The notes under the pieces were generated by a model. It was not told the origin of the DNA, did no database searches, and saw nothing but the letters and a program-made list of their open reading frames with translations. From Streptantibioticus_A sp037034305 (lineage in GTDB: Bacteria; Actinomycetota; Actinomycetes; Streptomycetales; Streptomycetaceae), in assembly GCA_037034305.1 (NCBI GenBank), contig JBAGJY010000004.1:62001-126000 (forward strand): 64,000 nucleotides of DNA. Reading direction: 5' to 3'. The position numbers and the translations under genes are program-made. This document shows positions 42,838 to 50,844 of the stretch, piece after piece (position 1 is the stretch's first letter; each line of letters starts with the position of its first letter).

Positions 42838-45800
42838 ATGCTCGATACCCCCGAGCCCGGCAACGCGGCGCCTGAGGCGCCCAACGGCAACGATTCCGGC
42901 GCCAGCGCCGAATCCCAGACACCGGCGGCGCCCCGCCGTCGGCGGAGGGCCGCTTCGCGCCCGGCCGGTCCACCGGCTGCCGCGTCCGCCGAGGACACCC
43001 AGATCGTTTCGGAGAAGCCCGCCGCCGCTCAGGCGCCCGCCGCCACCGAGCCGACGGAGGCCGCACCAGCGCGTACGACCACCACCCGCCGTCGCGCCAC
43101 CCGTAAGGCCACCGCGCCCGCCGGACCGCCGAAGGCTGCCGAGGAGGCGCCGCAGGCCGCCGCCGAGGAGCCGACCGCCGCCGAGGAGACGCCCGCGCGC
43201 ACCCCGCGCCGTCGTGCCACGCGTAAGACCGCCGCGGCGGAGGCGCCCGCCGCGACCGAGGAAGCCGCGGCCGAGGAGACCCCGCAGCGCACCCGCCGCA
43301 CCCGCAAGCGCGCCGCCGCCGCGGAGCCCGGCGACGACTCCCGGCGCCTGAAGCCCGGCGCGCTCGCGCCCAAGGACGAGTCCGAGGCCGAGCCCGAGTC
43401 GGCGCCGACCGAGGCCGCCGCCGAGCCGGAGACGGCCCCGCAGCGCACCCGCCGTCGCACCCGTAAGGCCACCGCGGAGGCCGGTTCGCCCTCGTTCGCC
43501 GCAGCGGACAGCGAGGCGGCCGAGTCTGTGGCGTCCATGGCGCCCGAGGAGGACGTGTCCGAGGAGCCGGTACGCGGCCGTCGCCGTGCCGTCCGGCCGC
43601 CCACGGCCGTCTTCCAGCCGCCGGTCTTCGTCGCGCCGGAGGCCGCCGCGGCCACCGAGGACGAGGAGGAGGGCGGTGCGCGCCGTCGCCGCCGTCGCCG
43701 GGCCGCCGCCGAGGAGGCGCCGCAGGCCGAGCCCGCCGAGGAGCCGACCGCCGCCGAGGAGGCCGCTGAGGAGGCGGAGCCGGAGGCCGAGCACGAGGAC
43801 GAGGCCGGCGAGCGCCCGTCCCGTCGTCGTCGCCGCGGTGGCCGTCGCCGCCGTCGTGGCGAGGCGGCCGAGGCCGAGGCGGAAGGCGAGGAGGAGGCCG
43901 AGACCGAGGCCGCCCACCCGCAGGCCGAGGAGGAGGCGGAGGAGGGCGAGGCCGAGGAGGCCGAGCACGGCAGCAGCACCAGCCGCCGCCGTCGCCGTCG
44001 CCGCCGTCGCAGCGGCGAGGCGGCCGGTGAGCCTGAGGCCGCGGCCGAGGAGGACGGTGTGCGCACCGTCGTCAAGATCCGCGAGCCGCGCAAGAAGAAG
44101 GAAGAGCAGCCGTCCGACGAGGTCCAGTCCATCAAGGGCTCGACCCGCCTGGAGGCGAAGAAGCAGCGCCGTCGCGAAGGCCGGGAGCAGGGCCGCCGCC
44201 GGGTGCCGATCATCACCGAGGCCGAGTTCCTGGCCCGCCGCGAGGCCGTCGAGCGGGTGATGGTGGTTCGCGAGAGCGGCGAGCGCACCCAGATCGGCGT
44301 CCTTGAGGACGGTGTGCTGGTCGAGCACTTCGTCAACAAGGAGCAGGCCACCTCCTACGTCGGCAACGTCTACCTGGGCAAGGTCCAGAACGTGCTGCCG
44401 TCGATGGAGGCCGCCTTCGTCGACATCGGCAAGGGCCGCAACGCCGTGCTGTACGCGGGCGAGGTCAACTTCGAGGCGCTGGGTCTGGCGGGCGGTCCGC
44501 GCCGCATCGAGTCCGCGCTGAAGTCCGGCCAGTCCGTGCTGGTCCAGGTCACCAAGGACCCGATCGGCCACAAGGGCGCCCGGCTGACCAGCCAGGTCTC
44601 GCTGCCCGGCCGCTACCTGGTCTACGTGCCCGAGGGCTCGATGACCGGCATCAGCCGCAAGCTCCCGGACACCGAGCGGGCGCGGCTGAAGCAGATCCTC
44701 AAGAAGATCGTCCCCGAGGACGCGGGCGTCATCGTGCGCACCGCCGCCGAGGGCGCCAGCGAGGACGAGCTGCGCCGCGACGTCGAGCGGCTTCAGGCGC
44801 AGTGGGAGGAGATCCAGAAGAAGGCGAAGAACGGCAACGCCCCGACGCTGCTGTACGGCGAGCCGGACATGACCGTCCGGGTCGTGCGTGACATCTTCAA
44901 CGAGGACTTCTCCAAGGTCATCATCAGCGGCGACAACGCGTGGGAGACCATCCACGGCTATGTCTCGCACGTCGCGCCCGACCTGGTGGACCGCCTGCAG
45001 AAGTGGACCTCCGAGGTCGACGTCTTCGCCACCTACCGGATCGACGAGCAGCTGCTGAAGGCGCTGGACCGCAAGGTCTGGCTGCCGTCCGGTGGTTCGC
45101 TGGTGATCGACCGGACCGAGGCGATGGTCGTCATCGACGTCAACACCGGCAAGTTCACCGGCCAGGGCGGCAACCTGGAGGAGACGGTCACCAGGAACAA
45201 CCTGGAGGCGGCCGAGGAGATCGTGCGCCAGCTGCGGCTGCGCGACCTCGGCGGCATCATCGTGATCGACTTCATCGACATGGTGCTGGAGTCCAACCGG
45301 GACCTGGTCATGCGGCGGCTGCTGGAGTGCCTGGGGCGGGACCGCACCAAGCACCAGGTCGCCGAGGTCACCTCGCTGGGTCTGATCCAGATGACCCGCA
45401 AGCGGGTGGGCCAGGGGCTGCTGGAGTCGTTCTCCGAGACCTGTGTGCACTGCAACGGTCGCGGTGTCATCGTCCACATGGAGCAGGCCACCACGACCGG
45501 TGGCGGCGGCAAGCGCAAGAAGAAGGGCCGCGCCGCCGCGCAGCCCGAGGCGGTGGAGGCGGCCGAGACCGCGGAGGCCGCCGAGGTGGTCGAGCCGGTC
45601 GAGGTCACCGAGCGCGAGCTGGTGCCCGCGATCGGCGGCGACGAGGAGTGGTTCGGCAGCCCAGCCGAGGCGGAGGCCGCCGCGAGGGCCGCCGCTCCGC
45701 GCGGCCGTCGGCGGGCGACCCGGGCCGCCAGCGCTCCGGCGGGTGCGCCGAAGCAGGCCGCGGCCGAGGTCGTCGTTCCGGCGGCGCCGGTGGTGACCGA

Positions 45801-46362
45801 ACCCGAGCCGCAGCCCGAACCCGAGGTGGCGCCGGAGCCCGAGCCGGTACGTCCGCGCCGCCGCTCCCGCAAGGCGACCGCGCCCGCGGGCTCGCCGAAG
45901 GTCGCCGAGGAGGTGGCCAGCGGCGAGGTCATCGTCGTCCCGGCGGCACCGGCCGAGGTCGAGCCGGAGGCGGCTCCGGCCGAGACGGCACCGGCCGCCG
46001 AGGTGGCCGAGCCCGAGGCGGCGGCGCCGCGTCGGCGCTCGCGCAAGGCGTCGGCTCCGGCTGGCCCGCCGCCCGCGGCGGGAGAGGCCGCCGTGCTGGT
46101 CGTCCCGGCGGCTCCGGCGGAGGCCGCGGAGGCCGCGGAGGCCCCGGAGGTCGCCGAGTCGGCTGAGGCGGCTGAGGAGCCCGCGCCCAAGAAGCGGGCG
46201 GCTCGCAAGACGGCGGCCAAGAAGGCGCCCGCGAAGAAGGCCGCCGCCAAGAAGACGACGACGGCCAAGAAGGCCACCGCGAAGAAGGCAGCGGCCAAGA
46301 AGGCGACGACCAAGAAGACCGCCGCCAAGAAGGCGGCCACCGCCCCGGCGGACGAGTCGTAA
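42838..46362 (+). CDS. rne: Ribonuclease E/G
   Basis: This endoribonuclease acts in mRNA decay and rRNA/tRNA maturation. The protein has 1174 residues in the Streptomyces layout, with the catalytic core in the middle between two disordered arms. Residues 1-430 are an Ala-Glu-Pro-Arg-rich arm with many arginine clusters (RRRRRRRS type). The core (about 460-885) has an S1-like part (YVGNVYLGKVQNVLPSMEAA), the DNase I-like metal site Asp767 (DVNTGKF) and Asp811 (DFIDM), and the zinc link Cys869-x2-Cys872 (CVHCNGRG). The C-terminal arm ends in about 55 residues of Lys-Ala repeats like histone H1. ATG 42838 has GGGAGA upstream. Confidence 0.96.
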   Translation: MLDTPEPGNAAPEAPNGNDSGASAESQTPAAPRRRRRAASRPAGPPAAASAEDTQIVSEKPAAAQAPAATEPTEAAPARTTTTRRRATRKATAPAGPPKAAEEAPQAAAEEPTAAEETPARTPRRRATRKTAAAEAPAATEEAAAEETPQRTRRTRKRAAAAEPGDDSRRLKPGALAPKDESEAEPESAPTEAAAEPETAPQRTRRRTRKATAEAGSPSFAAADSEAAESVASMAPEEDVSEEPVRGRRRAVRPPTAVFQPPVFVAPEAAAATEDEEEGGARRRRRRRAAAEEAPQAEPAEEPTAAEEAAEEAEPEAEHEDEAGERPSRRRRRGGRRRRRGEAAEAEAEGEEEAETEAAHPQAEEEAEEGEAEEAEHGSSTSRRRRRRRRRSGEAAGEPEAAAEEDGVRTVVKIREPRKKKEEQPSDEVQSIKGSTRLEAKKQRRREGREQGRRRVPIITEAEFLARREAVERVMVVRESGERTQIGVLEDGVLVEHFVNKEQATSYVGNVYLGKVQNVLPSMEAAFVDIGKGRNAVLYAGEVNFEALGLAGGPRRIESALKSGQSVLVQVTKDPIGHKGARLTSQVSLPGRYLVYVPEGSMTGISRKLPDTERARLKQILKKIVPEDAGVIVRTAAEGASEDELRRDVERLQAQWEEIQKKAKNGNAPTLLYGEPDMTVRVVRDIFNEDFSKVIISGDNAWETIHGYVSHVAPDLVDRLQKWTSEVDVFATYRIDEQLLKALDRKVWLPSGGSLVIDRTEAMVVIDVNTGKFTGQGGNLEETVTRNNLEAAEEIVRQLRLRDLGGIIVIDFIDMVLESNRDLVMRRLLECLGRDRTKHQVAEVTSLGLIQMTRKRVGQGLLESFSETCVHCNGRGVIVHMEQATTTGGGGKRKKKGRAAAQPEAVEAAETAEAAEVVEPVEVTERELVPAIGGDEEWFGSPAEAEAAARAAAPRGRRRATRAASAPAGAPKQAAAEVVVPAAPVVTEPEPQPEPEVAPEPEPVRPRRRSRKATAPAGSPKVAEEVASGEVIVVPAAPAEVEPEAAPAETAPAAEVAEPEAAAPRRRSRKASAPAGPPPAAGEAAVLVVPAAPAEAAEAAEAPEVAESAEAAEEPAPKKRAARKTAAKKAPAKKAAAKKTTTAKKATAKKAAAKKATTKKTAAKKAATAPADES

Positions 46363-46374
46363 GCCACCGCCTCC

Positions 46375-46400
46375 CGCCCCCGGCCCCCCGGCCGGGGGCG
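46375..46400 (+). terminator. Hairpin after rne
   Basis: Perfect 11-bp GC stem: CGCCCCCGGCC (46375-46385) pairs with 46390-46400 around CCCC. Confidence 0.8.
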
Positions 46401-46416
46401 GCGACGCGCTGAACCG

Positions 46417-46513
46417 CCCCCCGCAGCCGCCGGAGACGGCAATCGGGCGGGCGGGAGCACGAAGGTGCGCCCCCGCAGCCGCGGAGAGACGGCAATCGGG
46501 TGGGCGGGCGGGA
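46417..46513. repeat. Direct repeat in the rne-rplU spacer
   Basis: Two near-identical copies of CCCCCGCAGCCGC...GACGGCAATCGGG followed by GGGCGGGA lie at 46417-46455 and 46470-46513, about 53 bases apart. They differ by small insertions. Function is unclear; the element may be a local duplication. Confidence 0.6.
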
Positions 46514-46680
46514 AGCCCCGGTTTGACCCGCCGGGAGGGCGCCCCGTAACCTTGACCTTCGGCGTTTCTGCGCCCACTCCTGAGCAAATCCCTCCCGCTC
46601 CTGTCGGGAGAGGCTCACACACCGAACCCGTGCGGGCTGGCATCAGGAGTGCCATTTCGAGCGAGAGAGTGAGAACCGCG
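46514..46680 (+). promoter_or_regulatory. Leader region of rplU-rpmA
   Basis: This untranslated stretch contains a CTCCCG-N7-CGGGAG stem (46592-46610) and a GGCA-tcagga-GTGCC stem-loop (about 46640-46655) before the ribosome site GAGTGAGA. Ribosomal-protein operons are often controlled through such leaders; no known Rfam family could be assigned by eye. Confidence 0.4.
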
Positions 46681-47001
46681 TTGTACGCAGTCGTGCGTAG
46701 CGGTGGCCGCCAGCACAAGGTTGCTGTCGGTGACATCGTTGAGGTTGACAAGATTTCCACCGCCAAGGTTGGCGACACGGTCGAGCTCTCGACCCTGCTC
46801 GTTGTCGACGGCGACTCCGTCACCAGCGACCCGTGGGTGCTGGCGGGCGTGAAGGTCCAGGCCGAGGTCGTGGACCACCACAAGGGTGCCAAGATCGACA
46901 TCCTGCGGTACAAGAACAAGACCGGTTACCGCCGGCGCCAGGGCCACCGCCAGCAGTACACGGCAGTGAAGATCACCGGCATCCCCACGGCTGCGAAGTA
47001 A
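46681..47001 (+). CDS. rplU: 50S ribosomal protein L21
   Basis: L21 is a large-subunit protein that binds 23S rRNA. The protein has 106 residues, the usual length. The opening YAVVRSGGRQHKVAVGDIVE and the ending YKNKTGYRRRQGHRQQYTAV are diagnostic. The start is TTG 46681, a rare start codon: the conserved N-terminal Tyr follows directly and no ATG/GTG exists at the homologous place. GAGTGAGA is the ribosome site. rpmA follows after 14 bases, so they form one operon. Confidence 0.97.
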   Translation: MYAVVRSGGRQHKVAVGDIVEVDKISTAKVGDTVELSTLLVVDGDSVTSDPWVLAGVKVQAEVVDHHKGAKIDILRYKNKTGYRRRQGHRQQYTAVKITGIPTAAK

Positions 47002-47015
47002 GGGACTGAGGAGAG

Positions 47016-47270
47016 ATGGCACACAAGAAGGGCGCATCGTCCACCCGGAACGGTCGCGACTCCAACGCTCAGCGGCTCGGCGTGAAGCGCTTCGGCGGTC
47101 AGCTCGTCAACGCCGGTGAGATCCTGGTCCGCCAGCGCGGCACCCACTTCCACCCGGGCAACGGCGTTGGCCGCGGTGGCGACGACACGCTGTTCGCCCT
47201 CACCGCCGGTGCGGTCGAGTTCGGCACCAGCCGTGGTCGCAAGGTCGTGAACATCGTTCCGGCCAGCTGA
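47016..47270 (+). CDS. rpmA: 50S ribosomal protein L27
   Basis: L27 has an N-terminal tail that reaches the peptidyl-transferase centre. The protein has 84 residues. It starts MAHKKGASSTRNGRDSNAQR without the cleavable extension found in Firmicutes, then LGVKRFGGQLVNAGEILVRQ and HPGNGVGRGGDDTLFAL. GAGGAGAG precedes ATG 47016. It is co-transcribed with rplU. Confidence 0.98.
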   Translation: MAHKKGASSTRNGRDSNAQRLGVKRFGGQLVNAGEILVRQRGTHFHPGNGVGRGGDDTLFALTAGAVEFGTSRGRKVVNIVPAS

Positions 47271-47293
47271 ACGAACCAGCTGCCGTAACGCGA

Positions 47294-47349
47294 CACACCG
47301 AGGGCGGACCTCGCTTCCCGCACCGGGAAGCAGGTCCGCCCTCGATGTG
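47294..47349 (+). terminator. Long hairpin between rpmA and obg
   Basis: The stem CGAGGGCGGACCT (47299-47311) pairs with AGGTCCGCCCTCG (47332-47344), with an inner CTTCCCG/CGGGAAG stem. There is no T-run. It may attenuate transcription into obg. Confidence 0.75.
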
Positions 47350-47387
47350 TTCGGCAAACCGAGACAGATTCCTAGGAGGCCCAGACC

Positions 47388-48821
47388 ATGACCACCTTCG
47401 TGGACCGCGTCGAACTGCATGTCGCCGCGGGTAACGGAGGCCACGGCTGCGCCTCCGTGCACCGGGAGAAGTTCAAGCCGCTCGGCGGCCCGGACGGCGG
47501 CAACGGCGGTCGCGGCGGTGACGTGATCCTGGTGGTCGACACCGGCGTCACCACGCTGATCGACTACCACCACTCCCCGCACCGCAAGGCCACCAACGGC
47601 AAGCCCGGCGAGGGCGGCAACCGCTCCGGCGCCGACGGCAGGGACCTGGTCCTGCCGGTGCCGGACGGCACGGTCGTGCTCGACGCCAAGGGCAACGTAC
47701 TGGCCGACCTGGTGGGCCACGGCACCTCGTTCATCGCCGCCCAGGGCGGCCGTGGCGGCCTGGGCAACGCCGCGCTGGCCTCCGCGCGCCGCAAGGCCCC
47801 CGGTTTCGCGCTGCTCGGCGAGCCCGGCCAGACGCACGACATCGTGCTGGAACTGAAGACGGTCGCCGATGTGGCGCTGGTCGGCTACCCGAGCGCGGGC
47901 AAGTCGTCGCTGATCTCGGTGCTCTCCGCGGCCAAGCCGAAGATCGCCGACTATCCGTTCACCACGCTGGTGCCCAACCTCGGTGTGGTGACGGCCGGTT
48001 CGACCGTCTACACCATCGCCGACGTGCCCGGGCTGATCCCGGGCGCCAGCCAGGGCAAGGGCCTCGGCCTGGAGTTCCTGCGGCATGTCGAGCGCTGCTC
48101 GGTGCTGGTGCACGTACTGGACACCGCGACGCTCGAATCGCACCGGGACCCGGTCACCGACCTCGACGCGATCGAGGCCGAACTGGCGGAGTACGGCGGC
48201 CTGGGGGACCGGCCGCGGATCGTGGTGCTCAACAAGGTGGACATCCCGGACGGCCAGGACCTCGCCGATCTGATCCGTCCGGATCTGGAGTCCCGCGGCT
48301 ACCAGGTCTTCGAGGTGTCCGCGGTCTCCCGGCACGGGCTGAAGGAGCTGTCCTTCGCGCTGGCGGACATCGTCGCCAGGGCGCGGGCCGCCAAGCCGGT
48401 GCAGGAGGCGACCCGGATCGTCATCCGCCCGCAGGCGGTGGACGACGCGGGCTTCACCGTCACCGCCGAGGACGGCTTCTACCGGGTGCGCGGCGAGAAG
48501 CCGGAACGCTGGGTCCGGCAGACCGACTTCAACAACGACGAGGCCGTCGGCTACCTCGCCGACCGGCTCAACCGCCTTGGTGTGGAAGAGGAGTTGGTGA
48601 AGGCCGGTGCCCGTGCGGGCGACGAGGTGGTGATCGGCCCGGAGGACGACGCGGTCGTCTTCGACTGGGAGCCCTCGCTGGCCGCCGGTGCCGAGATGCT
48701 GGGCCGCCGTGGCGAGGACCACCGCTTCGACGCCCCGCGCCCGGCCGCCCAGCGGCGCAAGGACCGCGACGCCGAACGCGACGAGGCGCAGCGCGAGTAC
48801 GACGGCTTCAATCCGTTCTGA
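47388..48821 (+). CDS. obg: GTPase Obg (CgtA)
   Basis: Obg is a ribosome-associated GTPase involved in 50S assembly; in Streptomyces it also influences the onset of aerial growth (known for S. coelicolor). The protein has 477 residues. The glycine-rich Obg fold (about 1-158) is FVDRVELHVAAGNGGHGCAS with GGPDGGNGGRGGDV. The G domain has P-loop GYPSAGKSSL (about 166), TTLVPNLGVV (G2), DVPGLIPGAS (G3) and NKVD (G4). The C-terminal OCT domain ends before an acidic, Arg-rich tail. AGGAGG lies 9 bases before ATG 47388. It is followed by proB. Confidence 0.98.
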   Translation: MTTFVDRVELHVAAGNGGHGCASVHREKFKPLGGPDGGNGGRGGDVILVVDTGVTTLIDYHHSPHRKATNGKPGEGGNRSGADGRDLVLPVPDGTVVLDAKGNVLADLVGHGTSFIAAQGGRGGLGNAALASARRKAPGFALLGEPGQTHDIVLELKTVADVALVGYPSAGKSSLISVLSAAKPKIADYPFTTLVPNLGVVTAGSTVYTIADVPGLIPGASQGKGLGLEFLRHVERCSVLVHVLDTATLESHRDPVTDLDAIEAELAEYGGLGDRPRIVVLNKVDIPDGQDLADLIRPDLESRGYQVFEVSAVSRHGLKELSFALADIVARARAAKPVQEATRIVIRPQAVDDAGFTVTAEDGFYRVRGEKPERWVRQTDFNNDEAVGYLADRLNRLGVEEELVKAGARAGDEVVIGPEDDAVVFDWEPSLAAGAEMLGRRGEDHRFDAPRPAAQRRKDRDAERDEAQREYDGFNPF

Positions 48822-48945
48822 CGCCGTCCCGCGGTTCGATACTCGAAGGCGGACGGTTTGCCGCATCCCGTACATTGCGCACGGCGGAACGGGACGAGCA
48901 GGAAGTTGTGGGGTACACGCGGTGGTACGGCAGCAGGACGCAGGC

Positions 48946-50055
48946 ATGAGGCACGATGTGACGACCGCCCGCAGGGTCGTCGTCAAGGTCGGCTCGTCCT
49001 CGCTGACCACCGCCGCGGGCGGGCTGGACGCCGACCGGGTGGACGCGCTGGTGGACGTGCTGGCGAAGTGCCGGGACAGCAAGGAGATCGTGCTGGTCTC
49101 CTCGGGCGCGATCGCCGCCGGACTGGCTCCGCTGGGACTGGACAGGCGCCCGCGCGACCTGGCCCGCCAGCAGGCCGCGGCCAGCGTCGGCCAAGGGCTG
49201 CTGGTCGCCCGCTACACCGCCTCGTTCGCGCGCTACGGGATCCGGGTCGGGCAGGTGCTGCTGACCACCGATGACGTCAGTCGCCGGGCGCACTACCGCA
49301 ACGCGTACCGCACGCTGGACAAGCTGCTCGCCATGGGCGCCCTGCCGGTCGTCAACGAGAACGACACGGTGGCCACCGACGAGATCCGGTTCGGCGACAA
49401 CGACCGGCTGGCCGCGCTCGTCGCGCACCTGGTCCGCGCCGACCTGCTGGTGCTGCTCTCCGACGTGGACGGGCTGTATGACGGCGACCCGCGCACCCCG
49501 GGTGCCCAGCGGATCGCGGAGGTGGCCGGGCCGCGGGACCTCGACGGGGTGTCGATCGGCAGCGCGGGCAAGGCCGGGGTGGGTACCGGCGGCATGGTGA
49601 CCAAGGTGGAGGCGGCCGGTATCGCCACGGCGGCCGGTGTCCCGGTGGTGCTCACCTCGGCGACGCACGCCGCGGACGCGCTGGCCGGGCGGCTGACCGG
49701 CACCCTGTTCCACCGCACCGGCAAGCGTTCCGCTGACCGGCTGCTGTGGCTGGCGCACGCCTCCACCCCGCGCGGCGCGCTGCGGCTGGACGCCGGTGCG
49801 GTCAAGGCGGTGGTGGAGCGGCGCACATCGCTGCTGCCCGCCGGACTGACCGGGGTCGAGGGCCAGTTCGCGGCGGGCGACCCGGTGGACCTGGTGGACG
49901 AGACCGGCCGGGCGGTCGCACGCGGCCTGGTCAACTTCGACGCCAAGGAACTGCCGCGGCTGCTCGGCCGCTCCACCCGGGAGCTGGCCGCGGAACTCGG
50001 TCCGGCGTACGAGCGCGAGGTGGTGCACCGCGACGACCTCGTCGTGCTGCGGTGA
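48946..50055 (+). CDS. proB: Glutamate 5-kinase
   Basis: ProB phosphorylates glutamate, the first step of proline synthesis. The protein has 369 residues: an amino-acid-kinase domain (about 1-260) with RRVVVKVGSSSLTTAAGG, VSSGAIAAG, NENDTVATDEIRFGDND and SAGKAGVGTGGMVTKVEAA. A C-terminal PUA domain follows (LDAGAVKAVVERRTSLLPAG). The start is ATG 48946, with AGGACGCAGG upstream; GTG 48922 is an alternative. The next enzyme, proA, is two genes downstream, separated by a conserved unknown gene. Confidence 0.97.
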   Translation: MRHDVTTARRVVVKVGSSSLTTAAGGLDADRVDALVDVLAKCRDSKEIVLVSSGAIAAGLAPLGLDRRPRDLARQQAAASVGQGLLVARYTASFARYGIRVGQVLLTTDDVSRRAHYRNAYRTLDKLLAMGALPVVNENDTVATDEIRFGDNDRLAALVAHLVRADLLVLLSDVDGLYDGDPRTPGAQRIAEVAGPRDLDGVSIGSAGKAGVGTGGMVTKVEAAGIATAAGVPVVLTSATHAADALAGRLTGTLFHRTGKRSADRLLWLAHASTPRGALRLDAGAVKAVVERRTSLLPAGLTGVEGQFAAGDPVDLVDETGRAVARGLVNFDAKELPRLLGRSTRELAAELGPAYEREVVHRDDLVVLR

Positions 50056-50283
50056 AGGCGGCGTGGAGGCCGCTGGGCGGATCGACGATCCGAGGGCTTC
50101 TTGGGGAAAACCGCCCCGCGGTCGGCCCGGGACTGGTCAACTTTGATGCGGGGGACGGTTTCCACACAGGAAACTCCAAACAAGAACGTCCGAATCGCAC
50201 GCAAGCCAGGCAAGCCAGTATCGCCAGACCCCGCACCACAACCCGCTGACCCCAAGGCGGAGAACGCATACAGGAGGCCGCCG
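50056..50283. other. Non-coding gap between proB and the 166-aa gene
   Basis: Its composition is lower in GC than its surroundings from about 50140 to 50280 (for example ACTCCAAACAAGAACGTCCG). No gene, hairpin or clear promoter is seen, apart from the ribosome site AGGAGG near 50272. Confidence 0.4.
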
Positions 50284-50784
50284 GTGAGACGAGGGCGCCC
50301 AGGGGCGCTGTCCCGAGGTGGGGGTCCCTCCCACGTACGCAGTGCCGTGGGGGAGGAACGGACCCTGACAAGTGTTGACGGCATACAGACGGACCGACCA
50401 GGGCAGGACCCGGAACCGGAATCGCACAGCCGGGAGCGCGACGCCTCCCGCCTGTGGCATGTCACGCTCAGCGTCTCGGGGGACGAGGCGCCGCTCGCGG
50501 AGGTCAGACGGGCGCTGGAGCAGCTCGCCCACGACCACCCCTTCCTGCTGACCAGCCGCTACGCCACCACCCACGCGGAGATCCGCTACTGGGAGGAGGC
50601 GCGCGACCTGCACGACGCGGCAGCCATCGCGCTGCGGCTGTGGGGCGAGCACCGCGCCACCGCCAAGCTGCCGCCGTGGGAGATCGTCGGTCTGGAGGTC
50701 ATAGACCGCGAGACCTACCACCAGCGGGTGGCCGAGGGCTACGGCCCGCCGCCCGCCGCTCCGGTGGGAGTGCACCCGTACTGA
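50284..50784 (+). CDS. Conserved hypothetical protein between proB and proA
   Basis: The protein has 166 residues. After about 55 variable residues a compact core follows: SRLWHVTLSVSGDEAPLAEV, ALEQLAHDHPFLLTSRYATT, AEIRYWEEARDLHDAAAIAL and WEIVGLEVIDRETYHQR. The end is PPPAAPVGVHPY. I recall this core in the same place in other Streptomyces genomes, so it is a real gene of unknown function with no membrane segments. GTG 50284 is chosen for the strong AGGAGG 7 bases before it; GTG 50346 is a shorter alternative. The hairpin-prone sequence around 50318-50360 lies inside the variable part. Confidence 0.8.
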   Translation: MRRGRPGALSRGGGPSHVRSAVGEERTLTSVDGIQTDRPGQDPEPESHSRERDASRLWHVTLSVSGDEAPLAEVRRALEQLAHDHPFLLTSRYATTHAEIRYWEEARDLHDAAAIALRLWGEHRATAKLPPWEIVGLEVIDRETYHQRVAEGYGPPPAAPVGVHPY

Positions 50785-50832
50785 CGCGGTCCGGCATGTG
50801 GAATCGCGGTCCGGCCTGCCGCCGCAGGTCAG

Positions 50833-50838
50833 TAGGCT
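50833..50838 (+). promoter_or_regulatory. -10 element (TAGGCT), leaderless proA promoter
   Basis: TAGGCT ends 6 bases before ATG 50845. No ribosome site is seen. Confidence 0.55.
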
Positions 50839-50844
50839 TCCTCC

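Noticed and set aside
42706..46587. 1293-codon open frame antisense to rne
   Set aside because: Low-complexity Gly/Leu/Arg translation caused by the repetitive GC-rich arms of rne on the plus strand; no domain.
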